Part shown: in pieces, positions 52,862 through 61,101 of the stretch
Numbering within the stretch: position 1 is the first letter of the stretch
How the letters are laid out: each line of letters begins with the position of its first letter
Assembly: GCF_900205965.1 (NCBI RefSeq)
Contig: NZ_OAOF01000001.1
Location: 519,388 to 583,387 of the forward strand
DNA from: Lacrimispora amygdalina
Lineage (GTDB): Bacteria; Bacillota; Clostridia; Lachnospirales; Lachnospiraceae
Length of the DNA: 64,000 nucleotides
Direction of reading: 5' to 3'
Notes under the pieces: generated by a model
What the model saw: the letters and a program-made list of their open reading frames with translations, nothing else
What the model was told of the DNA's origin: nothing
Databases searched by the model: none
Translations under genes and position numbers: made by a program

Positions 52862-55561
52862 TCACCCCCCGTTCGTTACCATTCTTACGCCTACGCGCTG
52901 TGTCTCGCTGTTGTTCGCCTTATAAACTGCCTGCCCAAACTTTGTACCGTCTAATTCCATTACAACTGTAATCGGACGATTACCGCCAACGCCGCCCATT
53001 TCTCCAATTGCATCCTTAAACGCCTGCTTCATGGTTTCAAGTGGGGATACAACCTCATAGTCTTTGTTGTTATCTCCAAGCATTGCAAGGAAGTTACCAG
53101 CCTTTGGAGGAACTACAGTGCCAGTTGCAAGCTGTGGGACATAAGAAGAATATGCAGCATAAGGTTTACTCTGATACGATGAAAATGTTCTCCCACCACC
53201 TCCATAACCACCGGTTGTACTGGATTTCGCTTTCTTTTCTCCATCATTGAAATAACCAATCACTTTCTCAATCGCTGTAGCAACAGTTTTAACAAGCCCC
53301 TCCACAATGTCAACAATGCTGTTAATGATTGTTTCAATAATTGCTTTAATTCCTTTCCATATACCACCAAATATCTCCTTAATTCCAAGCCATGCCTTTT
53401 CCCAATCTCCTGTGAAAACTCCAACGATAAAATCAATTAAGCCACTCAGAATATCAAATACAGCACTGACTATGTTTGCTATTCCGCCAAATACATTTAG
53501 AAAAACATTTCCTATTGTTTCTATTATGGGTGCTAATATCGGAACCAGTGTTTTAATTAACCATAAAACAAACGGCAGCAGGACTTCTTCCCATAAGAGT
53601 TGAATCGCTTTTACTAATTTTCCCAAAAACTTTAATGCGCTGTCAATAGCATCACCAACCGGTCCCTCCATGACTTCCTTGAATTTCTTTGCCAATTTAT
53701 CCAAGATAGGAACTATGTACTCATTATAGGCCTCTAACAATAATTTTAATATTTTCGATAAACCTTCACGGATTGAAACAAAAAGAGGGTGAATATATTC
53801 GTCATATAATTTCATTATACCATCTACGAGCTGACGTACTGTAGATGCTATGGTCTCCACAACGACTTGTATTGGTTCCAATGTTTCACTGATTGACTGT
53901 TTGATCAGATCTTTGTTTTCTGTAAATGGAGTAAGCATCATATCAAGTATGTCTCTAGTGAATTTGGCGGCAAGTTCCAGTACACCTCCAAACACATCGG
54001 CGAATATCTGAATGACAGAACCGGTTATGTCCTGTGCCGTCTGAGTGGAGAATACGCTAAATACATCAGCGAATGCCACAAAGAAATCACCCAATATCGT
54101 GTTGATCTCAGTTCCAATATTAAACATTCTAACAATCCAGCCCTTAATACGCTCGGTATTCTGGGAAAGATAACTTTCCATTCCACCCACCAGATTAGTG
54201 GCAATAGTTAATCCTATGCTTGCAATAGATCCGACCAGCTTCCCTACCATGCCAGCAAAAGAGTTTACAAATCGTTCTGCAGCTGCCATCACATCGGCAT
54301 CGGTAAATATTTCTCTTAAATGTGAACCAATGCTCTGCAAATCGCTAATTAACTCATTTATAATTGGCTTATAATTTCCAAATCCTTCCCAAAATCCAGA
54401 TTTGAAAATATCACCAATTTCTAATAATCTGGCTTTAATATCATCCAATTTTTCTAAGACATTATTTAAGAATGGAGAATCACTCTGTTCACCTTCAATC
54501 GGAATCCCCGGTGTAGTAGTTTCACCATTGTTATTTGTTGTATCCTTAGATTCCTTCTGGATCTGTATTAAATTATCAAACGGAGCCAATGACTTTTTAA
54601 CCTGCTTATTTGCATCTTTTACGCCATCGGCGAAATCCTCCGCTCCCTGTGCCGCTCCCTCATAACCACTTTGTATATCAGCAACGTTACTAGCTTCCTG
54701 TGATATTCCTGTGCTTACGGTAGTTTTTCCCATAATTGTTTCAGTAAAATTTTTAAATGCTGTGGTAGCCACTGACAATTTTTCAAGAAATACATTTATA
54801 GATTTGATTATGGGTGTAAACAGATTAATAAAGCCCTGACCAATAGTAGCCTTTAATGATTGTAATCTTAGTTGTAATACTCTGACTTGATTCGCCCACG
54901 AATCGGAAGTACGAGCAAAGTCGCCGCTGGCTGCAGATAGCTTTTCCTGCACAAATTGCAGCCGCAATGAGACTTTTTCTTGCTCTGTCATTTTGTCGGT
55001 TACTTTTCCAAATCCTTTCGCAAGCGCAAACTGATCCAGGGCATTCTGCGTCATTACTACGCCTAATTCTTTGAGGCTTTCCGTTTCCCCTGTAAATACG
55101 CTTTTCAGCTTAGTATAGGCTTCGTCCTGCGATATATTATAAAAAGACGCTACATCTCCGGTTAAGCCGGTCAGAGCCGTTGCCATGTCATAAGCTGCGC
55201 TTTCTGAATAGCCAAATGATTTAGACATGGCCCCAAACGTTCCTACATACTTTTTAGCCATTGTTTCAGATAATCCAAAAGAATCGGCTGCGGCCCTAGC
55301 AAATTCATCTACTCTTTTTGTCATACTCGGAAATGTCACATCAACTACGTTTTGAACCTCAGCCAGATCAGAACCTAGCTTTAAACACTCTTTTCCAAAC
55401 TGTACAATCTGTTTTACGGCAAATGCTGTGAAAATAAGGGTCCCAATTCTTTTTACTGTACCGCCTAATTTTGATAGCGAAGACTTTATTTCCCCTACGC
55501 CCTTTTCTGCTCCGCTCGAGTTAATTCTTGTATCAATAATAATGCTTCCATCTGGTCTCAC
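52862..55561 (-). CDS. Phage tail tape measure protein
   Basis: 899 residues. An N-terminal domain (MRPDGSIIIDTRINSSGAEK; ALTGLTGDVASFYNISQDEAY at about 125-145) matches tape measure proteins. A long helical part rich in Ile, Leu and Val with many IVSAVFDILSGLIDFIVG-like segments follows. The C-terminus (ATGTVVPPKAGNFLAMLGD...TVVMELDGTKFGQAVYKANNSETQR) is typical of siphophage tape measures. It starts with GTG after AAAGG. No tube, baseplate or capsid gene lies nearby. A terminator hairpin precedes it. Confidence 0.92.
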   Translation of the reverse strand: MRPDGSIIIDTRINSSGAEKGVGEIKSSLSKLGGTVKRIGTLIFTAFAVKQIVQFGKECLKLGSDLAEVQNVVDVTFPSMTKRVDEFARAAADSFGLSETMAKKYVGTFGAMSKSFGYSESAAYDMATALTGLTGDVASFYNISQDEAYTKLKSVFTGETESLKELGVVMTQNALDQFALAKGFGKVTDKMTEQEKVSLRLQFVQEKLSAASGDFARTSDSWANQVRVLQLRLQSLKATIGQGFINLFTPIIKSINVFLEKLSVATTAFKNFTETIMGKTTVSTGISQEASNVADIQSGYEGAAQGAEDFADGVKDANKQVKKSLAPFDNLIQIQKESKDTTNNNGETTTPGIPIEGEQSDSPFLNNVLEKLDDIKARLLEIGDIFKSGFWEGFGNYKPIINELISDLQSIGSHLREIFTDADVMAAAERFVNSFAGMVGKLVGSIASIGLTIATNLVGGMESYLSQNTERIKGWIVRMFNIGTEINTILGDFFVAFADVFSVFSTQTAQDITGSVIQIFADVFGGVLELAAKFTRDILDMMLTPFTENKDLIKQSISETLEPIQVVVETIASTVRQLVDGIMKLYDEYIHPLFVSIREGLSKILKLLLEAYNEYIVPILDKLAKKFKEVMEGPVGDAIDSALKFLGKLVKAIQLLWEEVLLPFVLWLIKTLVPILAPIIETIGNVFLNVFGGIANIVSAVFDILSGLIDFIVGVFTGDWEKAWLGIKEIFGGIWKGIKAIIETIINSIVDIVEGLVKTVATAIEKVIGYFNDGEKKAKSSTTGGYGGGGRTFSSYQSKPYAAYSSYVPQLATGTVVPPKAGNFLAMLGDNNKDYEVVSPLETMKQAFKDAIGEMGGVGGNRPITVVMELDGTKFGQAVYKANNSETQRVGVRMVTNGG

Positions 55562-55591
55562 TGTTTTGAACCTTTCCCTTCTTGTGGACAG

Positions 55592-55632
55592 AAAAAGCCG
55601 GCAACCTGCATATCATTCACAAGTCACCGGCT
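55592..55632 (-). terminator. Terminator hairpin just upstream of the tape measure gene
   Basis: Minus strand AGCCGGTGACTTG pairs with CAGGTTGCCGGCT (13 pairs with wobbles), followed by TTTTC. It lies between the small gene at 55659 and the tape measure start and would cut read-through unless antitermination occurs. Confidence 0.75.
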
Positions 55633-55658
55633 CCGTTTAGCCTTTCATAGATACCATT

Positions 55659-55796
55659 TTATCTATCATTTTGATATTCTATTTTTTTTACTACTTCCAA
55701 TATAATTACATCATTCCTTCTTCTCTTGATCTCAGCCGTGTTTCCCCTTTCCAGAATTGCTTTAATGGCTTCTATCATTTTCTTATCCGGATCCAT
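55659..55796 (-). CDS. Small phage protein next to tail chaperone-like gene
   Basis: A 45-residue basic protein (MDPDKKMIEAIKAILERG...). The ATG lies two bases beyond the stop of the upstream gene. Short proteins with an EIKRR...VILEVKK-like tail are common in Lachnospiraceae phages, role unknown. Confidence 0.7.
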   Translation of the reverse strand: MDPDKKMIEAIKAILERGNTAEIKRRRNDVIILEVVKKIEYQNDR

Positions 55797-55797
55797 A

Positions 55798-56301
55798 TTA
55801 CACCTGCCCCGCTGTGGAAGTTCTTTTCTTGCTTCCTCCTGCTGCCCTTTTATACTTATCAGTATACTTGCCAATACGCCGTTCACTATCTTTTATAGAT
55901 TCCTCCAACTTCTCTTTTACGGCTTCCAGTGCCGCTTCCAGAAATACTTCAAACAGGAAACGATTGTCTGGACCAACCAGTGATAAGGGGGACTGCTTCC
56001 CGAATGCCGCTTCTGTGACATCCGCATTAAATATGTAATTCAATTTTTCATTGATTAACCGGTTAAAGTTGCGCAGCTTGTCGGCGCTTTCTCTAAGCGA
56101 TGCTTCGTTGACTTCTCCCGGGGTACCGTCAGCCTTTACCTTAATATCCGTTAACTTCTCGCTTTCGCTGCTTAAGTCTCTCATGGCTTCTTCGAATCTG
56201 GTTAATATATTTCCATCTTTGGGGTTTATTCTAATAACTCGGTTCAGATCCTCATTGATTGTAAAAGTCTCAAATCCATCATTAAAATTAATACCTGCCA
56301 T
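55798..56301 (-). CDS. Tail assembly chaperone-like phage protein
   Basis: A 167-residue protein (MAGINFNDGFETFTINEDLNR). Residues about 75-135 (ADKLRNFNRLINEKLNYIF; AFGKQSPLSLVGPDNRFLFEVF) resemble the helical proteins encoded just before tape measure genes, which act as tail assembly chaperones. The position two genes upstream of the tape measure supports this. The tail-tube protein expected before it is absent. Confidence 0.65.
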   Translation of the reverse strand: MAGINFNDGFETFTINEDLNRVIRINPKDGNILTRFEEAMRDLSSESEKLTDIKVKADGTPGEVNEASLRESADKLRNFNRLINEKLNYIFNADVTEAAFGKQSPLSLVGPDNRFLFEVFLEAALEAVKEKLEESIKDSERRIGKYTDKYKRAAGGSKKRTSTAGQV

Positions 56302-56497
56302 TTGTGTTCCGCCTTTCTAAACTCTTTTTCTTCTTTTCCTGCTTCTTTGATAACTCTTTTCTGGTCTGCTCCATTGATTCTGAAAGATTGTGCATTCCGG
56401 CCTTTATCGCCGCCTTATCCACTGGTTCAGTGGTTCCAATGTCTTGGACTATCTCTTTGCAGGAAGCAAGACAACTTCCCAATAAATTAATTCCCAT
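56288..56497 (-). CDS. Small phage protein, lysine-rich C-terminus
   Basis: A 69-residue protein (MGINLLGSCLASCKEIVQDIG) with a C-terminal Lys/Glu helix (RKELSKKQEKKKKSLERR). GGAGG precedes the ATG at 56497. It overlaps the chaperone-like gene start by 14 bases. Unknown function. Confidence 0.6.
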   Translation of the reverse strand: MGINLLGSCLASCKEIVQDIGTTEPVDKAAIKAGMHNLSESMEQTRKELSKKQEKKKKSLERRNTNGRY

Positions 56498-56576
56498 CGT
56501 GTTTCTCCTCCATCTTTCCGTAAATCGCTGCCAATTCGCAAACAATAGTAAATAATAAAACACCTATTACAATCAT
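56487..56576 (-). CDS. Possible 29-residue single-helix membrane peptide
   Basis: MIVIGVLLFTIVCELAAIYG followed by a charged tail (KMEEKHDGN). AAAGG lies six bases before the ATG. The stop overlaps the start region of the gene at 56288. Unknown; small membrane peptides of this kind occur in phage genomes. Confidence 0.5.
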   Translation of the reverse strand: MIVIGVLLFTIVCELAAIYGKMEEKHDGN

Positions 56577-56645
56577 AATAATTCCTTTCTTTTTTTATTT
56601 TCATGACTTGCGTCATTGATTTAGGTAGTTCTTGTCTTGTAGTTA

Positions 56646-57476
56646 TTACACTCCCCAATCAGTTTTTAGTTGATTAAGGGCTTTCATCTCCTCAGACGTA
56701 TCCTTTCCGGGATTACTATCCGGGTGATATATCTTGGACAGCGTCCTATAAAACTGCTTAAAGATAGCTTTGTTATCCTCTCCCACCTGGCTCCCCATTG
56801 GATTAAATCCTTTTGATCCGGTCTGATTGTAGTTACTGTACGAATTATCATAATAACTACGGCTGTTTTCTTGGCTTTTACGCTCATATTCCTGCTTTTG
56901 CCTATAACTCTCTTCAATTTCCTTTAAGCGATCTGGGCTTCTTAAGGTCCCGAATACATCAAAACACTGGTCATAATCATTCTCGCCTGCATCATACTTA
57001 TTTTTAAAATCTTCTACTCTCTGACGATGCTCTTTTAATATACGGCTGTGTTCCTCTTGGGCCTTGTATTCCTCAGTCTGATGATATTCTGCTTCCGCTT
57101 GGTCAATAAGGGGCTGTAGCTTATCGTAAATCATTTTAACAAGTTCTTCTTCAGGCAGGCCTATAGTTTCAACTTTATCACTCCACCTGCCTCTTACATA
57201 GTCACCGATCCAAGAAAGATCAACAAGATCATAATAACCAATGGTGCATATTACCGTCTGTTTTTTACGGATCCTGCTGCCCTCCCGGAAACTTTCATGG
57301 ATACTGATACGATAAGCCTTTCTGACTTTACGTTCATAGCGTTCCTGGCTATATTTATACCGGTATGTGGTGTTTTGCCACCCACCTGCTGACCAGTTGG
57401 ATTCATATACTTCTATTTCTTTTGGCTCACCGGCTGGAATCTTTTTGATCGCAATTTCCTGTATGACACAGTACAT
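56646..57476 (-). CDS. J-domain-containing protein
   Basis: A 276-residue protein. The C-terminal 60 residues hold a J domain with the HPD motif (FKQFYRTLSKIYHPDSNPGKDTSEEMKALNQLKTDW). The N-terminal part is charged, with a coiled middle (about 120-180). J domains recruit Hsp70; in phages they help replication initiation complexes disassemble. The ATG at 57476 follows AAAGG. It lies downstream of the helicase loader gene. Confidence 0.82.
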   Translation of the reverse strand: MYCVIQEIAIKKIPAGEPKEIEVYESNWSAGGWQNTTYRYKYSQERYERKVRKAYRISIHESFREGSRIRKKQTVICTIGYYDLVDLSWIGDYVRGRWSDKVETIGLPEEELVKMIYDKLQPLIDQAEAEYHQTEEYKAQEEHSRILKEHRQRVEDFKNKYDAGENDYDQCFDVFGTLRSPDRLKEIEESYRQKQEYERKSQENSRSYYDNSYSNYNQTGSKGFNPMGSQVGEDNKAIFKQFYRTLSKIYHPDSNPGKDTSEEMKALNQLKTDWGV

Positions 57477-57525
57477 CCGTTTTCCTTTCCTGTAGTTACT
57501 GCATTGCAAACCATAGTAACTACAT

Positions 57526-58323
57526 TTAATTTTCTGCAGTAAGGAGTCCTTGGATAAATTTCCGGTTGGCTTCTTCTGCCTTTTTTCGGCGAATACTGCG
57601 TTCTGGCATCTTTACGTCAGTTGAGATTGAAACTATACGATCTACGGTTCTGTCGTCCATTTTTAACCGGTCAGAATCACAGTTGCTTGTGAATATAGTT
57701 GGGAGGAATTCCCGCTTGCGATAATCAACCAGACGGAATATAGCATTGTCAATCCACTCCTGTTTACCAGTTTGTGCTCCGATATCGTCTAAGACAAGAA
57801 GTCTCACCTGATACAAGCTATCAACCTTTTCTTTGCATTCGTCCCTCCTGTCCTTGATTAATTCCACAAAGTCAGGCACCGATATAAATTTCACTGGAAT
57901 TCCGTATCTCTCAATTATCTCGTTACACAGGCAGCAGGCCAGCATTGTCTTACCGGATCCCTTCGTTTCGGAGTAGATATAAAGTCCCCGGCCCTGTTTT
58001 TCAAAATCAGCATAATTTACAATGAATGCATTTACCGTTTTCTTCTGCAACTCCATGTTCTCTCCGTAAATATCCCATTGGAAGTCCTTGGCTCTTTTAT
58101 AAACATACTCCGCAGGTATCATACTCTGGCTTCGTCTTCCTTCTGTACCTTGTATGGTTCCATCTGATATCCAAAACGGTTGAGTTTCTCCATAGTTTGG
58201 TATATCATATATCACAAATGCTCCTCCCGCTATTTTGTCTACTGACTTGATCAATGCTGATACCGTATTTCCTGAGATAAAAATCTGCTGTTGATTCCCT
58301 GGCTTTAGTTCCGTTTTCTTCAC
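57526..58323 (-). CDS. DnaC/DnaI-type helicase loader
   Basis: About 265 residues. AAA+ core: GLYIYSETKGSGKTMLACCLCNEI (Walker A), LLVLDDIGAQTGKQEWIDNAIFRLVDYR (Walker B), FTSNCDSDRL (sensor). It loads the replicative helicase at an origin. The start is uncertain: the frame is open to 58431 but overlaps the initiator gene by 226 bases; the GTG at 58323 after AAAGGAG is my choice. Confidence 0.88.
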   Translation of the reverse strand: MKKTELKPGNQQQIFISGNTVSALIKSVDKIAGGAFVIYDIPNYGETQPFWISDGTIQGTEGRRSQSMIPAEYVYKRAKDFQWDIYGENMELQKKTVNAFIVNYADFEKQGRGLYIYSETKGSGKTMLACCLCNEIIERYGIPVKFISVPDFVELIKDRRDECKEKVDSLYQVRLLVLDDIGAQTGKQEWIDNAIFRLVDYRKREFLPTIFTSNCDSDRLKMDDRTVDRIVSISTDVKMPERSIRRKKAEEANRKFIQGLLTAEN

Positions 58324-59029
58324 TCTCCTTTCCTTGGTTGAGATAACCTTCAAACTTGTTGCCGAATAATGTTTCCGGCCTGAGATATTGCTCCATCTTA
58401 TCGCCCTTCCACTCTGCCACCTTATTGTCAATTACCGTTTGAAAATCCTTTAAAGTGTATCCCTCTGCAAATCTGGCGTTAATATGGCTCTGTGTTGCCT
58501 TGCCTTGCCACCGGTACGCTTTTCCTGCTTTGCTGTTCAAGTAATCAATTATTTCACTGTAAGGAGGCTTCTCGACTATATCTTTCTTTATATCTTTCTT
58601 TATATTCTTTCTTTTTTGGGTACAGACGTCTGTACCTGTAGTAGTAGTGACGTCTGTACCTGTAGTAGTAGTGACGTCTGTACCCGGTGTAGACGTCTGC
58701 CACTGTGGTAGTATGGTAGACCACTCTTCTATGTGCTTATTCAACTTCACTTTCCTTGGACTACTAAAGGTTGATTGCTGTGTAATCTCGATTACTTTAC
58801 CCTCTTGCAAGCTGCTCATTACTGCAATTATACTGCTCTTGCTAAGGCCGGTCCCTTTCGCTACAAAGCTGTTGGAAAAGTCGCACTCCTTACGTGCATA
58901 TCCGTAGGTATTTCTTATCAAGCAAAATAATATTCTCATTTGCGCGCCATTAAAATCAGCTTTGAAGATGGCCTCTAATAACTCATTCGCTATCCGGGTA
59001 TAACCGTCCTCCAACTGAGGATTGTTCAT
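58205..59029 (-). CDS. Phage replication initiator (replisome organiser-type)
   Basis: 274 residues. An N-terminal winged-HTH domain (GYTRIANELLEAIFKADFNGAQMRILFCLIRNTYGYARKE) of the phage replication protein O type, a linker with GTDVTTTT repeats (about 117-140), and the conserved phage C-terminal domain (IIDYLNSKAGKAYRW...RPETLFGNKFEGYLN). The linker DNA is a tandem 24-bp repeat, likely the origin it binds. Confidence 0.88.
   Translation of the reverse strand: MNNPQLEDGYTRIANELLEAIFKADFNGAQMRILFCLIRNTYGYARKECDFSNSFVAKGTGLSKSSIIAVMSSLQEGKVIEITQQSTFSSPRKVKLNKHIEEWSTILPQWQTSTPGTDVTTTTGTDVTTTTGTDVCTQKRKNIKKDIKKDIVEKPPYSEIIDYLNSKAGKAYRWQGKATQSHINARFAEGYTLKDFQTVIDNKVAEWKGDKMEQYLRPETLFGNKFEGYLNQGKESEENGTKARESTADFYLRKYGISIDQVSRQNSGRSICDI
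58621..58702. repeat. Iterons within the initiator gene, candidate replication origin
   Basis: GACGTCTGTACC occurs at 58625, 58649 and 58673 with exact 24-base spacing, plus a partial GACGTCTG at 58692. The first lies in the palindrome TACAGACGTCTGTA (58621-58634). Iterons inside an initiator gene are the arrangement of lambda-type origins. Confidence 0.75.
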
Positions 59030-59405
59030 CTTCGGTCACCTCCTGCTGCCGTAAGAATCCCCTGGCTGAACGTAGCGCAACAAAAGTATTCTTAGCCCGG
59101 TTTTCCAAAGTCCTTATGAACTGCCTGACTTCACTGTCAGTACCTGGAAGGAAGTAACCTCCTCCCTCTTGGCAAGTGGATAATATAACAGCCCCTGCCT
59201 TTCTTTCTCTGGCGATTTCATGTTGCAGTTCCCGGACGCTCTCAAATCCAAGATATGTACATAGATCATGTGTACTGATAGCATTTTCTTTTCCTGCCTG
59301 TAGTGCCTCTATTACTATAAAATTTGAGGCTTCAGTTGCCGCCGCAGCCTTCATTGGGTGATTCTGTCTTTTTTTCATTATCCCTGTGCATTTTTTATCC
59401 TGCAT
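58983..59405 (-). CDS. Phage early protein with HTH-like fold
   Basis: A 140-residue protein. The centre ISTHDLCTYLGFESVRELQHEIARERKAGAVILSTCQEGGGYFLPG looks like a winged HTH of the kind found in phage early proteins. I start it at the ATG at 59405, seven bases after GGAGG; a second ATG at 59378 has its own AGGGATA site and lies in the 20-base repeat shared with 48524-48543. The end overlaps the initiator gene. Confidence 0.72.
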   Translation of the reverse strand: MQDKKCTGIMKKRQNHPMKAAAATEASNFIVIEALQAGKENAISTHDLCTYLGFESVRELQHEIARERKAGAVILSTCQEGGGYFLPGTDSEVRQFIRTLENRAKNTFVALRSARGFLRQQEVTEDEQSSVGGRLYPDSE

Positions 59406-59407
59406 AA

Positions 59408-59617
59408 TCATGCCTCCGTTAATTCATTAAGGTATTGATCCAGTTTCACACGGTCATACAGGCATCTCCGCCCTACTTTAACCTCTGCACCGATAGACTT
59501 GGCAAACTCAATTCCTCGGTTTCTTCCCAAACTTAGGTAATAACATACCTCACTGGCGTCTAAAAGCCGCTTATCGTTCATACCGCCAGTTGTTAATTGA
59601 CATTCTCTTTCTTTCAT
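59408..59617 (-). CDS. Excisionase-type HTH protein
   Basis: A 69-residue protein: LLDASEVCYYLSLGRNRGIEFAKSIGAEVKVGRRCLYDRVKLDQYL matches the HTH_17/excisionase pattern of Tn916-type Xis. It is the first gene of the leftward unit. Its stop overlaps the next ribosome binding site. GGAGG precedes the ATG. Confidence 0.82.
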   Translation of the reverse strand: MKERECQLTTGGMNDKRLLDASEVCYYLSLGRNRGIEFAKSIGAEVKVGRRCLYDRVKLDQYLNELTEA

Positions 59618-59660
59618 TTAGAATCCTCCTATTGACTTTTTATCACTCATTATATAAAAT

Positions 59661-59764
59661 GTCTATATAGGTATGATACCACAAAACCCCATTTTTAGAT
59701 AGACTTTCACTGAATATTTTATAGACAGTCTATTGCATGGATTCACAAAATACAGAATGTCTAT
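59661..59764. promoter_or_regulatory. GTCTAT/ATAGAC boxes in the divergent promoter region
   Basis: GTCTAT at 59661 and 59759, ATAGAC at 59699, and the palindrome ATAGACAGTCTAT at 59721-59733. They lie between divergent genes and look like operator half sites for an unidentified regulator, perhaps one of the HTH proteins. Confidence 0.6.
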
Positions 59765-59783
59765 TTTAATAAAGGAGGACTTT

Positions 59784-60827
59784 ATGCAAACTTGTGTTAA
59801 TTTAACAATTGATGATGAGCTTAAACAATATAGATTTCAGTATTATCCGATTAAATTATCTACTGAAATAGCTGATATAACTAACCATTTAAAAAAAACT
59901 GACCAGCCTGCTAAATATAGAACTGTAATGGGAACTAGAACTTACGGAAGTATCTTTGTTGAGCTTGCGAATATAGATAATAATTTATTAATCGGTGAAC
60001 TTAGAAATAAAATACAGTTATATATAAATGGACATACTTCAGAGGAAATACTTTTTTACGATTTTGAAGATATTTTAGAAAGGCAATTTGGAATTGTCAA
60101 TGGACCTACAATGCAAATTATGATGTTAGAACTTACAAAGGCCATAGAGCGAATCAGAGTTTTTTTAGATCAAATCGTAACCTTAAATTCCAAGTTAAAT
60201 ACAGATGATCTGTTACCTGATGAGCAGTTACGCATCAGAAGTAGTATTTGTGATGCTAAAACTCTTATAGATGAATGTATCATGTTAGATTCATTGGAAA
60301 CTGCTTGTAATTATTGTCGCGATTATTGTAATCTAGTTGCTAAAAACTATAATGTTAATTTGGGTCATACAAGTATAAGTTTGAGATGCGACATAATGCT
60401 TAGTCGCGATAATACTATAACGATGAGTTATCGTATAGAAGATTTATTTGAAATAGCTGGTTTAGAGCATTTTAAGATTGCCAGTTATCATATTCCAATT
60501 AAAGAATGTGAGAACTGTGGTAAATACTTTATTCCTGGAGTTCGCTCTGATGAAAAATATTGTGATAATTATTATAAAGATGGAAAAACCTGCAAAGAAC
60601 TTGGCTATGAAACGAAACTTAAAAAAGATAAATTTAAAACTGCATATCGTAGTGCCTATAAAACACAGCGAGCCAGAATTAAATATAACTCTCACATAAC
60701 AAATTATGAGGAAGTCCATTTTAAGCCATGGGAACAAGCTGCCAAGCAAGCATTATCTGATTTTACTACCAAGAATGATATTGAAGGATTCAAGAAATGG
60801 TTAATAGACAATAAAGATTCTTTCTAA
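59784..60827 (+). CDS. DUF6076-like zinc-finger protein
   Basis: A 347-residue protein. The C-terminal third has a Cys motif ECENCGKYFIPGVRSDEKYCD...CKELGYETK and a basic tail (KFKTAYRSAYKTQRARIKYN), resembling the CGRT/DUF6076-like phage proteins. The N-terminal 240 residues are helical, without a known domain. GGAGG precedes the ATG at 59784. It is divergent from the early operon and lies on the accessory side of the element, so regulation or host interference are both possible. Confidence 0.65.
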   Translation: MQTCVNLTIDDELKQYRFQYYPIKLSTEIADITNHLKKTDQPAKYRTVMGTRTYGSIFVELANIDNNLLIGELRNKIQLYINGHTSEEILFYDFEDILERQFGIVNGPTMQIMMLELTKAIERIRVFLDQIVTLNSKLNTDDLLPDEQLRIRSSICDAKTLIDECIMLDSLETACNYCRDYCNLVAKNYNVNLGHTSISLRCDIMLSRDNTITMSYRIEDLFEIAGLEHFKIASYHIPIKECENCGKYFIPGVRSDEKYCDNYYKDGKTCKELGYETKLKKDKFKTAYRSAYKTQRARIKYNSHITNYEEVHFKPWEQAAKQALSDFTTKNDIEGFKKWLIDNKDSF

Positions 60828-61101
60828 AATAAGAACCGGGGTTAAAATCCCCCCTCTCTGATTATTCAAAATATTAAGGCGTAGGAACAAAGAGAACCCA
60901 AAACTGGATTGTCCTATTTCCACGCCTTGATATGGCTTCCAGGCTGCGACCTGGGGTACTCGTCAATATTTTATTTGCTTATAGATATTATACCAGAAGG
61001 GGAGATGGAAAGCCAGGTTCCATGGGGATTATCGGCATTTTTATACTTTGTTTTTATAAACAATTTTATGGCTTTGCTTATAATAAATTATTAATAAGTA
61101 A
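60828..61101. other. Structured intergenic region
   Basis: AAGGCGTaGGAA (60876) pairs with TTCCACGCCTT (ends 60928); CCAGG (60939-60943) pairs with CCTGG (60950-60954). Short hydrophobic frames near 61008-61096 have no well-spaced ribosome binding site. It may hold a small RNA. Confidence 0.4.

Noticed and set aside
56449..56658. A 69-codon frame overlapping the tail-related small genes
   Set aside because: Out of frame with the GGAGG-led gene at 56288-56497; composition unlike its neighbours. The 29-codon frame with its own site was preferred.
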